Assembly: GCA_002394535.1 (NCBI GenBank)
Contig: DGUG01000189.1
Location: 1-7,693, forward strand
Reading direction: 5' to 3'
Source: Lachnospiraceae bacterium UBA4316
Lineage (GTDB): Bacteria; Bacillota; Clostridia; Lachnospirales; Lachnospiraceae
DNA: 7,693 nt
The translations under genes were made by a program, and so were the position numbers. The notes beneath the pieces are model-generated. The model saw only the letters and a list, made by a program, of their open reading frames with translations, was not told the origin of the DNA and ran no database searches. Below, piece by piece: positions 1-6,523 of the stretch; positions within the stretch are counted from its first letter, which is position 1, and every line of letters begins with the position of its first letter.

Positions 1-492
1 ATCGGAATATACCCGGTTCTTTTCTATTTTCTCGGGATAGCGGTGCGTGACAGAAGATGGAGACCTAACAGAATAGTTCTTGCAGCGGTTATTGTGCTTA
101 CAGTGCTGGTTGAAGCCTTCATCAGCACAAGGTTTACATCGACCGGAAATTTTGACTGGAATCTTATTTCGACTGCTGACGGTACATACGGAACGTTGTT
201 CATATCCATATGCACCGTCTGCATTTTTCTTCTTTTCTATGATGTGAATATCAGGTCGAAAATCATTTGCCGGATACTCTCATCGATAAGTTCGGTTTCT
301 TTTGAAATATACCTTTTTGCGGGTGCATACGATGCAATCATATATCAGTATGCAAAACGTTTTCTTCCGGGACCTGTGGAAGCGTTCTGGTGGTTCTTCG
401 TAACGGTTCCCCTAAGCTTTGTGTGCGCTTATCTGTCTTCGCTCATCTTCCACGGTGTGGTTAATCTTGCGCTGAGGAAGATAAAAATCTGA
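1..492 (+). CDS. Acyltransferase 3 (OafA/YrhL-like) membrane protein, 3' end only
   Basis: The reading frame is open from the first base of the window, so this is the C-terminal 163 residues of a longer protein; the GTG at 43 is internal. The visible part is strongly hydrophobic, with about four or five membrane helices (roughly residues 1-15, 24-41, 65-80, 95-112 and 122-147). The stretch SSVSFEIYLFAGAYDAIIY resembles the late segment of acyltransferase-3 proteins, where an S-F-x-I-Y-L signature precedes a membrane helix. The end is a short basic tail (ALRKIKI). Family members move acetyl or other acyl groups onto exported sugars or cell-surface polymers from within the cytoplasmic membrane. 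The catalytic N-terminal half lies outside the window, so substrate and activity cannot be judged. A different polytopic membrane protein remains possible. Confidence 0.6.
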   Translation: MGIYPVLFYFLGIAVRDRRWRPNRIVLAAVIVLTVLVEAFISTRFTSTGNFDWNLISTADGTYGTLFISICTVCIFLLFYDVNIRSKIICRILSSISSVSFEIYLFAGAYDAIIYQYAKRFLPGPVEAFWWFFVTVPLSFVCAYLSSLIFHGVVNLALRKIKI

Positions 493-499
493 ACTACTA

Positions 500-526
500 A
501 AAGCGGGTGTCTGCAGGCCCCGCTTT
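500..526. terminator. Hairpin between convergent genes, possible bidirectional terminator
   Basis: AAAGCGGG (500-507) pairs with CCCGCTTT (519-526) around an 11-base loop that itself contains the palindrome CTGCAG. It lies 7 bases after the stop of the upstream + strand gene and 5 bases beyond the end of the minus-strand small gene, where a shared terminator is expected. The T-tract is poor on both strands: minus has TTTTAGTAGTT after the stem and plus has only CAGCACTAGTT. Termination may therefore be weak. Confidence 0.6.
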
Positions 527-531
527 CAGCA

Positions 532-930
532 CTAGTTATGAGCTGTCTTTCCGTTTGCCAGATCTACTCCGCCGGCGTCACAGTGTTTGTTGTGAAACTG
601 AGCTAAGAGCCTTGCATCGCAGTGACTTGCGTGCTCGATCTTCAAATCAAACATTTCACTTGTTGCCTTAAAGGCCCTGTGTTCATCCTCAAGCTGCCGT
701 GCCAGCCAGTCGTTTGCACGGTCATCCCGCAGAGTGGAACCTCTTTTATCTCCCATTTCCCTTCCGACTGTTGTGATATCCTTATGGGGTTTGTAGCCTA
801 CATATCCCTTTTTGGCAGGTGAAGTATTGCGACGGGTTTTCTTGTCACCGGTGGATGTCTTGATAATACCTTTCTTAACCAACTGCCATATGATTATCAT
901 TACAACTAAAAGCCATATAACCTGAGCCAT
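532..930 (-). CDS. Small membrane-anchored protein with duplicated HxxHCDA motif, unknown function
   Basis: This 132-residue protein is not one I can name. Residues 4-18 form a hydrophobic N-terminal anchor followed by lysines, so the remainder is predicted cytosolic. A basic, poorly structured linker (about 19-70) leads to a charged, probably helical segment (71-98). After that come two near-copies of one motif, HASHCDA (100-106) and HNKHCDA (113-119). The spacing H-x2-H-C-x8-H-x2-H-C could bind a metal such as zinc, but this is inference. The start is supported by AGGA six bases upstream of the ATG. The gene lies 37 bases downstream of the SPFH gene on the same strand, with no visible promoter or terminator between, so they probably share an mRNA. 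Many SPFH genes are paired with an NfeD membrane protein; this one shows no NfeD features. Confidence 0.75.
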   Translation of the reverse strand: MAQVIWLLVVMIIIWQLVKKGIIKTSTGDKKTRRNTSPAKKGYVGYKPHKDITTVGREMGDKRGSTLRDDRANDWLARQLEDEHRAFKATSEMFDLKIEHASHCDARLLAQFHNKHCDAGGVDLANGKTAHN

Positions 931-967
931 ATGTTATCCTCATATCTTTCCAAACGACTGCATACGT

Positions 968-1858
968 TTATTGCTTAGCGGTCTCTGACAAGGCAGTGAT
1001 CGCTCCTGCAAGGTTCGCAAGATCGGAAGGTACGATAACTTTTGTAGCCTGTCCGTCAGCCATTTTGGCAACAGCGTCAAATGACTGTAATGTAAGATAC
1101 TGCTGTGTAGGATTGGCATCGTTGATGAGCCTGATACCTTCCGCCTTGGCGCGCTGTACCGCAAGCAGTGCTTCAGCCTCACCTTCGGCCTCACGTATGC
1201 GCTGTTCCTTGACAGCTTCGGCACGAAGAATAGCTGCCTGTTTTTCACCTTCGGCAAGTGTAATAGCGGACTGCTTCTTACCTTCCGCGGTAAGGATGGC
1301 TTCACGTTTTTCACGCTCGGCTCTCATCTGCTTTTCCATTGCGTCCTGTATGGACTGAGGAGGCATAATGTTCTTGACTTCGACACGGCTTACCTTGATT
1401 CCCCATTTATCGGTTGCTTCATCAAGTATAGCTGTGATCTGTGAGTTAATCTCGTCACGGCTTGTAAGGGTTTCATCAAGGGTCATGCTACCGATGATGT
1501 TACGAAGAGTGGTGGCAGACAGATTTTCGATTGCTGCGATGGGGCGCTCAACACCGTATGTGAAAAGCTTTGCATCAAATACGGAGAAGAATACTACCGA
1601 GTCAACCATCATCGTTACGTTATCCTTTGTGATAACCGGCTGGGGTTCGAAATCCGCAACCTGCTCTTTAAGTGAAACCTTTTTCACAACCCTGTAGAAG
1701 AACGGCACTTTAAAGTGCAGTCCGGCTGCCCACGAACTGTGGTATTTACCTAAGAATTCAATTACCCAGGCATTGGCCTGCGGAACGATGCAGATGCATC
1801 TTACGCAGAAAATGATAAAAATGAGAAGTACAATCAACAGAAAAATAAGACCTTCCAT
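968..1858 (-). CDS. SPFH/band 7 (stomatin-like, QmcA-type) membrane protein
   Basis: The 296-residue product matches bacterial stomatin/QmcA proteins in length and order of parts. An N-terminal membrane segment (about 3-23) is followed by the band 7 domain (about 25-190), with recognisable stretches such as GLHFKVPFF, QPVITKDNVTMMVDSVVFF, RNIIGSMTLDETLTSRDEIN and GIKVSRVEVKNIMPP. A long alanine/glutamate-rich coiled coil (about 175-245) carries repeated AEG units, and a tail ends in a short hydrophobic segment. These proteins form large membrane-bound oligomers linked to lipid microdomains and to control of membrane proteases or transporters. They have no known catalytic centre. The start is fixed by an AGGAG site 7 bases before the ATG. 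The small HxxHCDA protein follows 37 bases downstream and is the likely partner. An extended -10 promoter lies at 1905-1913. Family assignment is secure; the cellular role is not. Confidence 0.93.
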   Translation of the reverse strand: MEGLIFLLIVLLIFIIFCVRCICIVPQANAWVIEFLGKYHSSWAAGLHFKVPFFYRVVKKVSLKEQVADFEPQPVITKDNVTMMVDSVVFFSVFDAKLFTYGVERPIAAIENLSATTLRNIIGSMTLDETLTSRDEINSQITAILDEATDKWGIKVSRVEVKNIMPPQSIQDAMEKQMRAEREKREAILTAEGKKQSAITLAEGEKQAAILRAEAVKEQRIREAEGEAEALLAVQRAKAEGIRLINDANPTQQYLTLQSFDAVAKMADGQATKVIVPSDLANLAGAITALSETAKQ

Positions 1859-1871
1859 AGCGGGCTCCTTT

Positions 1872-1886
1872 CAGATTTTGAATCTG
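1872..1886 (-). promoter_or_regulatory. Small leader hairpin just before the SPFH gene ribosome binding site
   Basis: CAGATT (1872-1877) and AATCTG (1881-1886) form a perfect 6-base stem with a 3-base loop in the predicted 5' leader of the SPFH gene. On the mRNA it ends three bases before the AGGAG. It could influence ribosome access or mRNA stability, but it is small and AT-rich, so chance is not excluded. Confidence 0.35.
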
Positions 1887-1904
1887 TAGTAATTTACTTT
1901 GCAT

Positions 1905-1913
1905 ATTATATCA
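1905..1913 (-). promoter_or_regulatory. Extended -10 promoter for the SPFH gene
   Basis: The minus strand reads TGATATAAT, a perfect TATAAT with the TGn extension, about 47 bases upstream of the SPFH start codon. No good -35 box is found at 16-18 bases, which is tolerated in extended -10 promoters. The predicted start site is near 1898, giving a leader of about 40 bases containing the hairpin at 1872-1886 and the AGGAG site. Confidence 0.65.
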
Positions 1914-1954
1914 TAAAATATTATAAAGTACTAAAAATCCAAGGCCGCGGTGTG

Positions 1955-1983
1955 TTGTTTTCAAATCGCGTTTGTGCTACAAT
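1955..1983 (+). promoter_or_regulatory. Promoter of the lipid kinase cluster, predicting a leaderless mRNA
   Basis: TTGTTT (1955-1960), a 17-base spacer and TACAAT (1978-1983) preceded by TGC (1975-1977) give an extended -10 promoter. The usual start point 7-8 bases after the -10 falls at 1990-1991, on the ATG at 1991. There is no Shine-Dalgarno sequence between this box and that ATG. Confidence 0.6.
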
Positions 1984-1990
1984 TTTCTGT

Positions 1991-2872
1991 ATGAAAAATC
2001 TGCTGTTCATATACAATCCGAAAGCCGGAAAGGGTAGTATCGGCACCCATCTCGGAGATATAGTGGAGATATTTGCCGAGTCGGGATACAGAGTTACCAT
2101 TTATCCCACAAAATGCCAGGGCGATGGAGAGGTTGTAGCTAAACAGTGGGCCGGAGAATTTGACAGAGTTGTCTGTGCCGGCGGAGACGGAACTCTTGAT
2201 GAGATCGTAACCGGAGTGTTATCGGCAGGAGTATCTGTTCCTATCGGATATTTGCCGACAGGTTCGACGAATGATTTTGCGCGAAGCATCGGATTGCCGA
2301 GAACGGTTAAAAGGGCTGCGAAGATAGCGGTTTCCGACAATTATTTCAAATGCGACATTGGCCGGTTTAATTCCAGATATTTCGTGTATGTTGCCGCATT
2401 CGGACTGTTTACCGATGTTACATACGAAACTGATCAGGGAATGAAAAACATCTTCGGGTATACCGCTTATCTTGCGGAAGCGGTAAAAAGACTCCCGTCC
2501 GCACGAGCGATCCCTCTTCGAATTACTTATGATGATATAGTGATTTCCGACAACTTTATCGTCGGGATAATTACCAATTCCGAATCCGTCGGAGGAATGA
2601 AGGCGTTGCCCGGTCCGGATGTAAAGCTTAATGACGGGATATTTGAGGTTATGCTCGTCAGATATCCCGACAGTATACTTGATTATAACCTGATCGGTCC
2701 GGCAATACTCGATCGTAGGATTAAATCGGAAAATGTGATATGCTTTAAATGTAAGAGCCTGAAGGTTGAATCCGATGAGCCTATTCCATGGAATCTGGAC
2801 GGGGAGTTCGGAGGAATGGTTGACAGTGCCTTGATAGAGAACATGCGCGAAGCCGCAGAATTTGTAGTATGA
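1991..2872 (+). CDS. Diacylglycerol kinase-family lipid kinase (YegS/DgkB-like)
   Basis: The 293-residue protein has the full signature of soluble lipid kinases that phosphorylate diacylglycerol or related lipids with ATP at the inner membrane face. NPKAGKG lies at residues 9-15, the nucleotide-binding GGDGT at 64-68, GSTNDFAR at 91-98 and the C-terminal DGE at 270-272. Length is normal for the family. I chose the ATG at 1991 because family members begin with this M-K-x-L-L-F-I-Y-N-P pattern. A GTG at 1952 would add 13 residues with no family support, although a weak AAGG sits 7 bases before it. No ribosome binding site precedes 1991, and the promoter places transcription start on the codon itself. 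The stop overlaps the next start by four bases (ATGA). In Firmicutes such kinases recycle diacylglycerol into phosphatidic acid; the exact lipid cannot be read here. Confidence 0.93.
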   Translation: MKNLLFIYNPKAGKGSIGTHLGDIVEIFAESGYRVTIYPTKCQGDGEVVAKQWAGEFDRVVCAGGDGTLDEIVTGVLSAGVSVPIGYLPTGSTNDFARSIGLPRTVKRAAKIAVSDNYFKCDIGRFNSRYFVYVAAFGLFTDVTYETDQGMKNIFGYTAYLAEAVKRLPSARAIPLRITYDDIVISDNFIVGIITNSESVGGMKALPGPDVKLNDGIFEVMLVRYPDSILDYNLIGPAILDRRIKSENVICFKCKSLKVESDEPIPWNLDGEFGGMVDSALIENMREAAEFVV

Positions 2873-3714
2873 ACGGACTGGTGCTTGAAGGCGGAGCAAT
2901 GCGGGGACTCTTTACCGCAGGTGTGCTTGATGTCTTCATGGAAAACGGAATAAAATTTGATAATGTGATCGGTGTAAGCGCCGGTGCGTGCTTCGGTTGT
3001 AATTACGTTTCAGGACAGGTGGGAAGAACGATCCGGTATAACATGAAGTATGCCAAGGATAAGAGATACTGCAGCGTCTCTTCGCTTATCAAAACCGGAG
3101 ATATTTTCGGCGGCGAGTTCTGTTACCATACATTGCCGATGGAACTTGATAAATTTGACGAGGCTGCTTTTATAGATTCAGGTGTGCCGTTTTATATGGT
3201 TGTGACGGATATCGAAACAGGAGAAGCCGGATATCATAGAATGTATGATGCCTCATACGAGGAACTCGAGTGGATGCGAGCAAGCTCATCAATGCCTCTT
3301 GTTTCCAATATAGTCGAGATTGGCGGCGGTAAGTACCTTGATGGCGGAATGACGGATGCAATACCTCTTAAAGCATCCGAGGCACTGGGGTGTGATAAGA
3401 ACGTTACGGTTCTTACCAAACCGAGAGGATACCGCAAGAGCCACGAAAAAACAATGCCTCTTATCAGATTTAAATATAAAGAGTATCCGAAGCTTATCCG
3501 GGCAATGGATATAAGGCATATTACTTACAATGAACAGCTTGATCATGTTTTTTCACAGGAGAAGGCCGGAACTAACTTTGTAATATGTCCGAAATCACCG
3601 TTGCCGCTGGGACATATATGCCATGATCCTCTCGTTATGCGTGAGGCATATGAAATCGGACGGAATGAAGCAAATGAGCTCATGCCGGCGCTCGAGAGAT
3701 TCTTGGGTTTATGA
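2869..3714 (+). CDS. Patatin-like phospholipase (RssA/YjjU-type)
   Basis: The 281-residue protein carries the patatin catalytic layout: a glycine-rich oxyanion loop GGAMRG (residues 8-13), the nucleophile elbow GVSAG (35-39, Ser37) and the dyad aspartate in DGG (158-160, Asp158). SSSMPLV (139-145) is also typical of the family. It should hydrolyse an acyl ester of a phospholipid or similar lipid through a Ser-Asp dyad. There is no signal peptide or membrane helix, so it is cytosolic or peripherally membrane bound. Its ATG overlaps the lipid kinase stop (ATGA), so translation is probably coupled. The overlapping start agrees with the family, whose proteins begin just before the glycine-rich loop. 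The pairing with a lipid kinase suggests shared work on phospholipid turnover, which is inference. The substrate is unknown. Confidence 0.93.
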   Translation: MNGLVLEGGAMRGLFTAGVLDVFMENGIKFDNVIGVSAGACFGCNYVSGQVGRTIRYNMKYAKDKRYCSVSSLIKTGDIFGGEFCYHTLPMELDKFDEAAFIDSGVPFYMVVTDIETGEAGYHRMYDASYEELEWMRASSSMPLVSNIVEIGGGKYLDGGMTDAIPLKASEALGCDKNVTVLTKPRGYRKSHEKTMPLIRFKYKEYPKLIRAMDIRHITYNEQLDHVFSQEKAGTNFVICPKSPLPLGHICHDPLVMREAYEIGRNEANELMPALERFLGL

Positions 3715-3747
3715 TAGAGGGGAATATTTAGAAGGGGACTGTCAGTC

Positions 3748-4659
3748 ATGAAAAATCGTTTAATTGCATTTATAGTTACTGCCGTATCGGCATTGGCTTT
3801 GAGTTATAGTGTGGATACGAGTGCGGCCGAGATTACAGATATACAAGCTGTAAACGGGCAGACACCCGCAATGGTAACTCCCGTTGTAACTCCGACACCC
3901 ACGCCGCCTGCTCTCAAAACGGTGGATCTTGTGATTTTTGCAGGGCAAAGTAATATGTCGGGGCGAGGAGGAAATGCGGCGGAAGCCCCGGGAGTGCCTG
4001 TTGATACGGGATACGAATTCAGAATAGGGACATGTCCGACAGGAATGTATCCGGTGACAGAGCCTTTCGGGATATATTCAAACGGTTATTTGTGTGATCC
4101 GCCAACACTTCGCGGAGGTTCACTTGCATCTGCTTTCATGAATACATACTACCGGGCAACCGGGACCCCGGTTTTAGGGTTTTCCGCTGCAAGGGGAGGA
4201 TCAAGTATCGGATACTGGCAAACGGCACCGGTTCAGGCCGAACTTGAGAGCAAGTTTGACATGATCAATGCATGGTGTACAGCAAATCACGTCAATATAC
4301 GCAGAAGATATGTTGTATGGCTTCAGGGAGAAACCGATGGTGTTGCAAATATAGATGTCAGCACATACAAAACAGGGCTTTCCAATACATTTACGAGACT
4401 GTTTGTTAAGGGGCTGGATCAGGTATTTGTTATCACGATCGGTCAGTACGCGGGACTTCCGGGTACATATGATAAGGTTAATGAGGCAGCAAAGCAGCTT
4501 TGTGCACAGGACCCCAGGTTTACGCTTGGATCGGAGGCACTTAGTGCTCTTCCGCCTACATACCTTACAGACGGGTGTCATTACAATCAGGCTGCGCTTA
4601 ATATTGTAGGTGCACAGTGCGGAAATGTTGCCGCACATTACGTTCCGGCTTTTTGGTAA
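3748..4659 (+). CDS. Secreted SGNH hydrolase, sialate O-acetylesterase/CE6-like carbohydrate esterase
   Basis: The 303-residue precursor begins with a Sec signal peptide (about 1-27; likely cleavage near TSAA/E). A Pro/Thr linker (about 43-55) precedes an SGNH-fold hydrolase domain. The nucleophile block is GQSNM (66-70, Ser68), a middle block is WLQGETD (191-197), and the final block DGCHYN supplies Asp275 and His278. This combination is typical of the sialate O-acetylesterase/acetylxylan esterase group, which removes acetyl groups from sugars or plant polysaccharides outside the cell. There is no cell-wall anchor, carbohydrate-binding module or lipobox, so it is probably released. Cysteines at 96, 116, 177, 277 and 291 may form disulfides. 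AAGGGG (3732-3737) lies 10 bases before the ATG, a rather long spacing. It follows the patatin by 33 bases and precedes the diguanylate cyclase by 6. The sugar substrate is not determined. Confidence 0.9.
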   Translation: MKNRLIAFIVTAVSALALSYSVDTSAAEITDIQAVNGQTPAMVTPVVTPTPTPPALKTVDLVIFAGQSNMSGRGGNAAEAPGVPVDTGYEFRIGTCPTGMYPVTEPFGIYSNGYLCDPPTLRGGSLASAFMNTYYRATGTPVLGFSAARGGSSIGYWQTAPVQAELESKFDMINAWCTANHVNIRRRYVVWLQGETDGVANIDVSTYKTGLSNTFTRLFVKGLDQVFVITIGQYAGLPGTYDKVNEAAKQLCAQDPRFTLGSEALSALPPTYLTDGCHYNQAALNIVGAQCGNVAAHYVPAFW

Positions 4660-4665
4660 AGGATA

Positions 4666-6504
4666 ATGCGAAATATAGCGGTTTTTCTTGGCGAACTACA
4701 ACTTGATACACAGCGTAAGGTTCTTGAAGGTATTGCCGAAGCGGCAAAAGCTGACGGTAATAATACAGTTGTGTACTGTCTGACGCTGTCCAAGGATGAA
4801 GAGTTTAATATCGGAGAGTCAGCGGCTATGCAGTACGATGACTTTTCAATATATGACGGATTCATTATCTATTCTGAAAGCATTTATTCCGAGAAGATCA
4901 GAAATATAGTTATAGACAAGATCAGAATGCAGAACAAGCCGTGTGCGTCAATCGACTGCCCGATAGAGGGAATGATTAATGTAAGCAGTGATAATGAGTC
5001 TGCCATGCGTGCACTCTCCGATCATCTGATCAATGAACATAAGATCAAAACAGTTAACTTCATAGGTGGACCCGAGGATTCCATTGATGCGGTGACACGC
5101 AAGAGAGTATTCATTGAGGAGATGGAAAAGGCAGGATTAAAGTTTGACGAAGAGCGTTATTACGTCGGAGATTATTATGCAAGAAGCGGAAGGGCTGCCG
5201 TAAAATACTTTGAGAAGAAGGGACTGCTTAAAGCCGATGCTTATGTGTGCGCAAACGACCAGATGGCTCTTGGGGCTTTCTATGCTCTTGGAGACCGGGG
5301 CATTAAGGTTCCGGAAGACACCTTAATGTCAGGATATGACAATATCTTTGAAGCTGCAAACCATTATCCGAGGATTACGTCTGTCAGCCGTTCGGAGAAG
5401 AAGATCGGTGAGACTGCATACAAAAATGTTATTAAATGCATAGAAGGGAAAAAATATAACCCCAATCCCGTTATTGATTCAAGTCCTGTTTTTGCTGAAA
5501 GCTGCGGCTGCGATGCAGTCCGTCCGGTTAACCATCGTATTGTGGTTAATCAGTACTCGAGAAACAAGCTTCGGGAAGCCCGTTACGCGGAGATGATAAG
5601 CGAACTGACGATAGAGCTTACTACCGCGCAGTCGATAGAAGATATCTGTGAATACTTAAAGCCGTGTATTCCTGAGCTTGGGGGAGATGCATTTTCACTT
5701 TTGCTCGGTGATTCGGATACCTTCGCAGATCCGGTAAACGGTGTAGCCAGCGGGATAGATTACAAGAACGGGAAATATAAATTCATCAATAATGAACATA
5801 TAGGCAAGCGTCACCCGAGATTTACTCAGGACGAAGGCGGAAACCTGTATGTCATGTACTCCATACATTTCAGGGATCGTTTTTACGGACTGGCTGCTAT
5901 ACGTAATTCGACGATGCCGCTTTTTTCGGAGTTTTACAGAGTTCTTATGATGACTCTGTCGAGTACGCTTGAGCAGGTATATAACGTTATCAAGATGCGG
6001 AAGATGATCAAAACCCTTGACGAGATGTGGGTGTTTGATCCAATGACGCATGTATATAACCGGGCCGGATTCTTCAAGTTTTCCGAGGAGATCGTGGCAG
6101 AAGCCCGCAAGGAAAAAGAGGATATGTTCTTCATCTTTCTCGATCTTGACGGACTCAAGAAGGTTAATGATGCCCTCGGTCATGAAATGGGAGACCGGAT
6201 GATTTGCGATATGGCTGACGTGCTGCGCAAGACGCGGAACAAAGATGAACTGCTGATGAGATACGGCGGGGATGAATTTGTGGTATTCGGAAAAGGTTCG
6301 ACGACTATTGCCGTCGAGGAGGATATAACACGTATCCGAAGAGCTATGAGTGAGATTAACGAAAAGGGAGACCGCAAATATAAACTTGATGCCAGCATAG
6401 GGTATCATATGGTGCCTTATGATAATGAAAAACCGCTGAGTGCTTTGATCGAACTTGCGGACCAGGAAATGTACAAGGAAAAAAGAGCAAAACATAAGAG
6501 GTGA
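4666..6504 (+). CDS. Diguanylate cyclase with N-terminal LacI-type ligand-binding domain
   Basis: The 612-residue protein has three parts. Residues 1-277 resemble the periplasmic-binding-protein fold of LacI-family regulators: MRNIAVFLGELQLDTQRKVLEGI at the start, a VSSDNESAMRALSDHLINEH helix start, VCANDQMALGAFYAL, and a closing ESCGC (278-282). The usual N-terminal helix-turn-helix is absent. Residues about 290-450 form a linker that may be GAF-like. Residues 458-612 are a GGDEF domain with DPMTHVYNR (458-466), FLDLDGLKKVND (491-502) and an intact GGDEF (534-538), so it should make cyclic-di-GMP from GTP. There is no EAL domain, signal peptide or membrane helix, so the ligand must be sensed in the cytoplasm. 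An RNKD (524-527) sits one residue further from GGDEF than a normal inhibitory site. The start follows the esterase stop by 6 bases; AAAGGA overlaps that stop, only 2 bases from the ATG, suggesting translational coupling. Confidence 0.92.
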   Translation: MRNIAVFLGELQLDTQRKVLEGIAEAAKADGNNTVVYCLTLSKDEEFNIGESAAMQYDDFSIYDGFIIYSESIYSEKIRNIVIDKIRMQNKPCASIDCPIEGMINVSSDNESAMRALSDHLINEHKIKTVNFIGGPEDSIDAVTRKRVFIEEMEKAGLKFDEERYYVGDYYARSGRAAVKYFEKKGLLKADAYVCANDQMALGAFYALGDRGIKVPEDTLMSGYDNIFEAANHYPRITSVSRSEKKIGETAYKNVIKCIEGKKYNPNPVIDSSPVFAESCGCDAVRPVNHRIVVNQYSRNKLREARYAEMISELTIELTTAQSIEDICEYLKPCIPELGGDAFSLLLGDSDTFADPVNGVASGIDYKNGKYKFINNEHIGKRHPRFTQDEGGNLYVMYSIHFRDRFYGLAAIRNSTMPLFSEFYRVLMMTLSSTLEQVYNVIKMRKMIKTLDEMWVFDPMTHVYNRAGFFKFSEEIVAEARKEKEDMFFIFLDLDGLKKVNDALGHEMGDRMICDMADVLRKTRNKDELLMRYGGDEFVVFGKGSTTIAVEEDITRIRRAMSEINEKGDRKYKLDASIGYHMVPYDNEKPLSALIELADQEMYKEKRAKHKR

Positions 6505-6523
6505 GAATTCTCACCTCTTTCTT
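6496..6523. terminator. Perfect palindrome, bidirectional terminator shared by two convergent genes
   Basis: Bases 6496-6519 are a perfect 24-base palindrome centred on GAATTC, able to form a hairpin of up to 10 pairs with an AATT loop on either strand. It contains the last codons and stop (TGA 6502-6504) of the diguanylate cyclase and the stop (6511-6513) of the DUF1836 gene on the other strand. Downstream bases are T-rich but not uniform: TCTTAATTCT on plus and TATGTTTTGCTCTTTT on minus. It is the only candidate terminator between the two genes. Confidence 0.75.

Noticed and set aside
996..1358. Ser/Ala-rich + strand reading frame
   Set aside because: It is the antisense shadow of the SPFH coiled-coil repeat, with no ribosome binding site or recognisable domain.
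1952..1990. Longer lipid kinase starting at GTG 1952
   Set aside because: It adds 13 residues with no family match, and the best promoter lies inside it. The weak AAGG at 1941-1944 leaves a small doubt.
2219..2899. 226-residue minus-strand reading frame
   Set aside because: It lies opposite the well-supported lipid kinase and its translation has no domain character.
4201..4638. 145-residue Cys-rich minus-strand reading frame
   Set aside because: It is antisense to the esterase catalytic domain and has no start signal.
5695..6495. 266-residue minus-strand reading frame
   Set aside because: It is antisense to the GGDEF-encoding part of the cyclase gene; its His-rich composition is a by-product of the sense codons.
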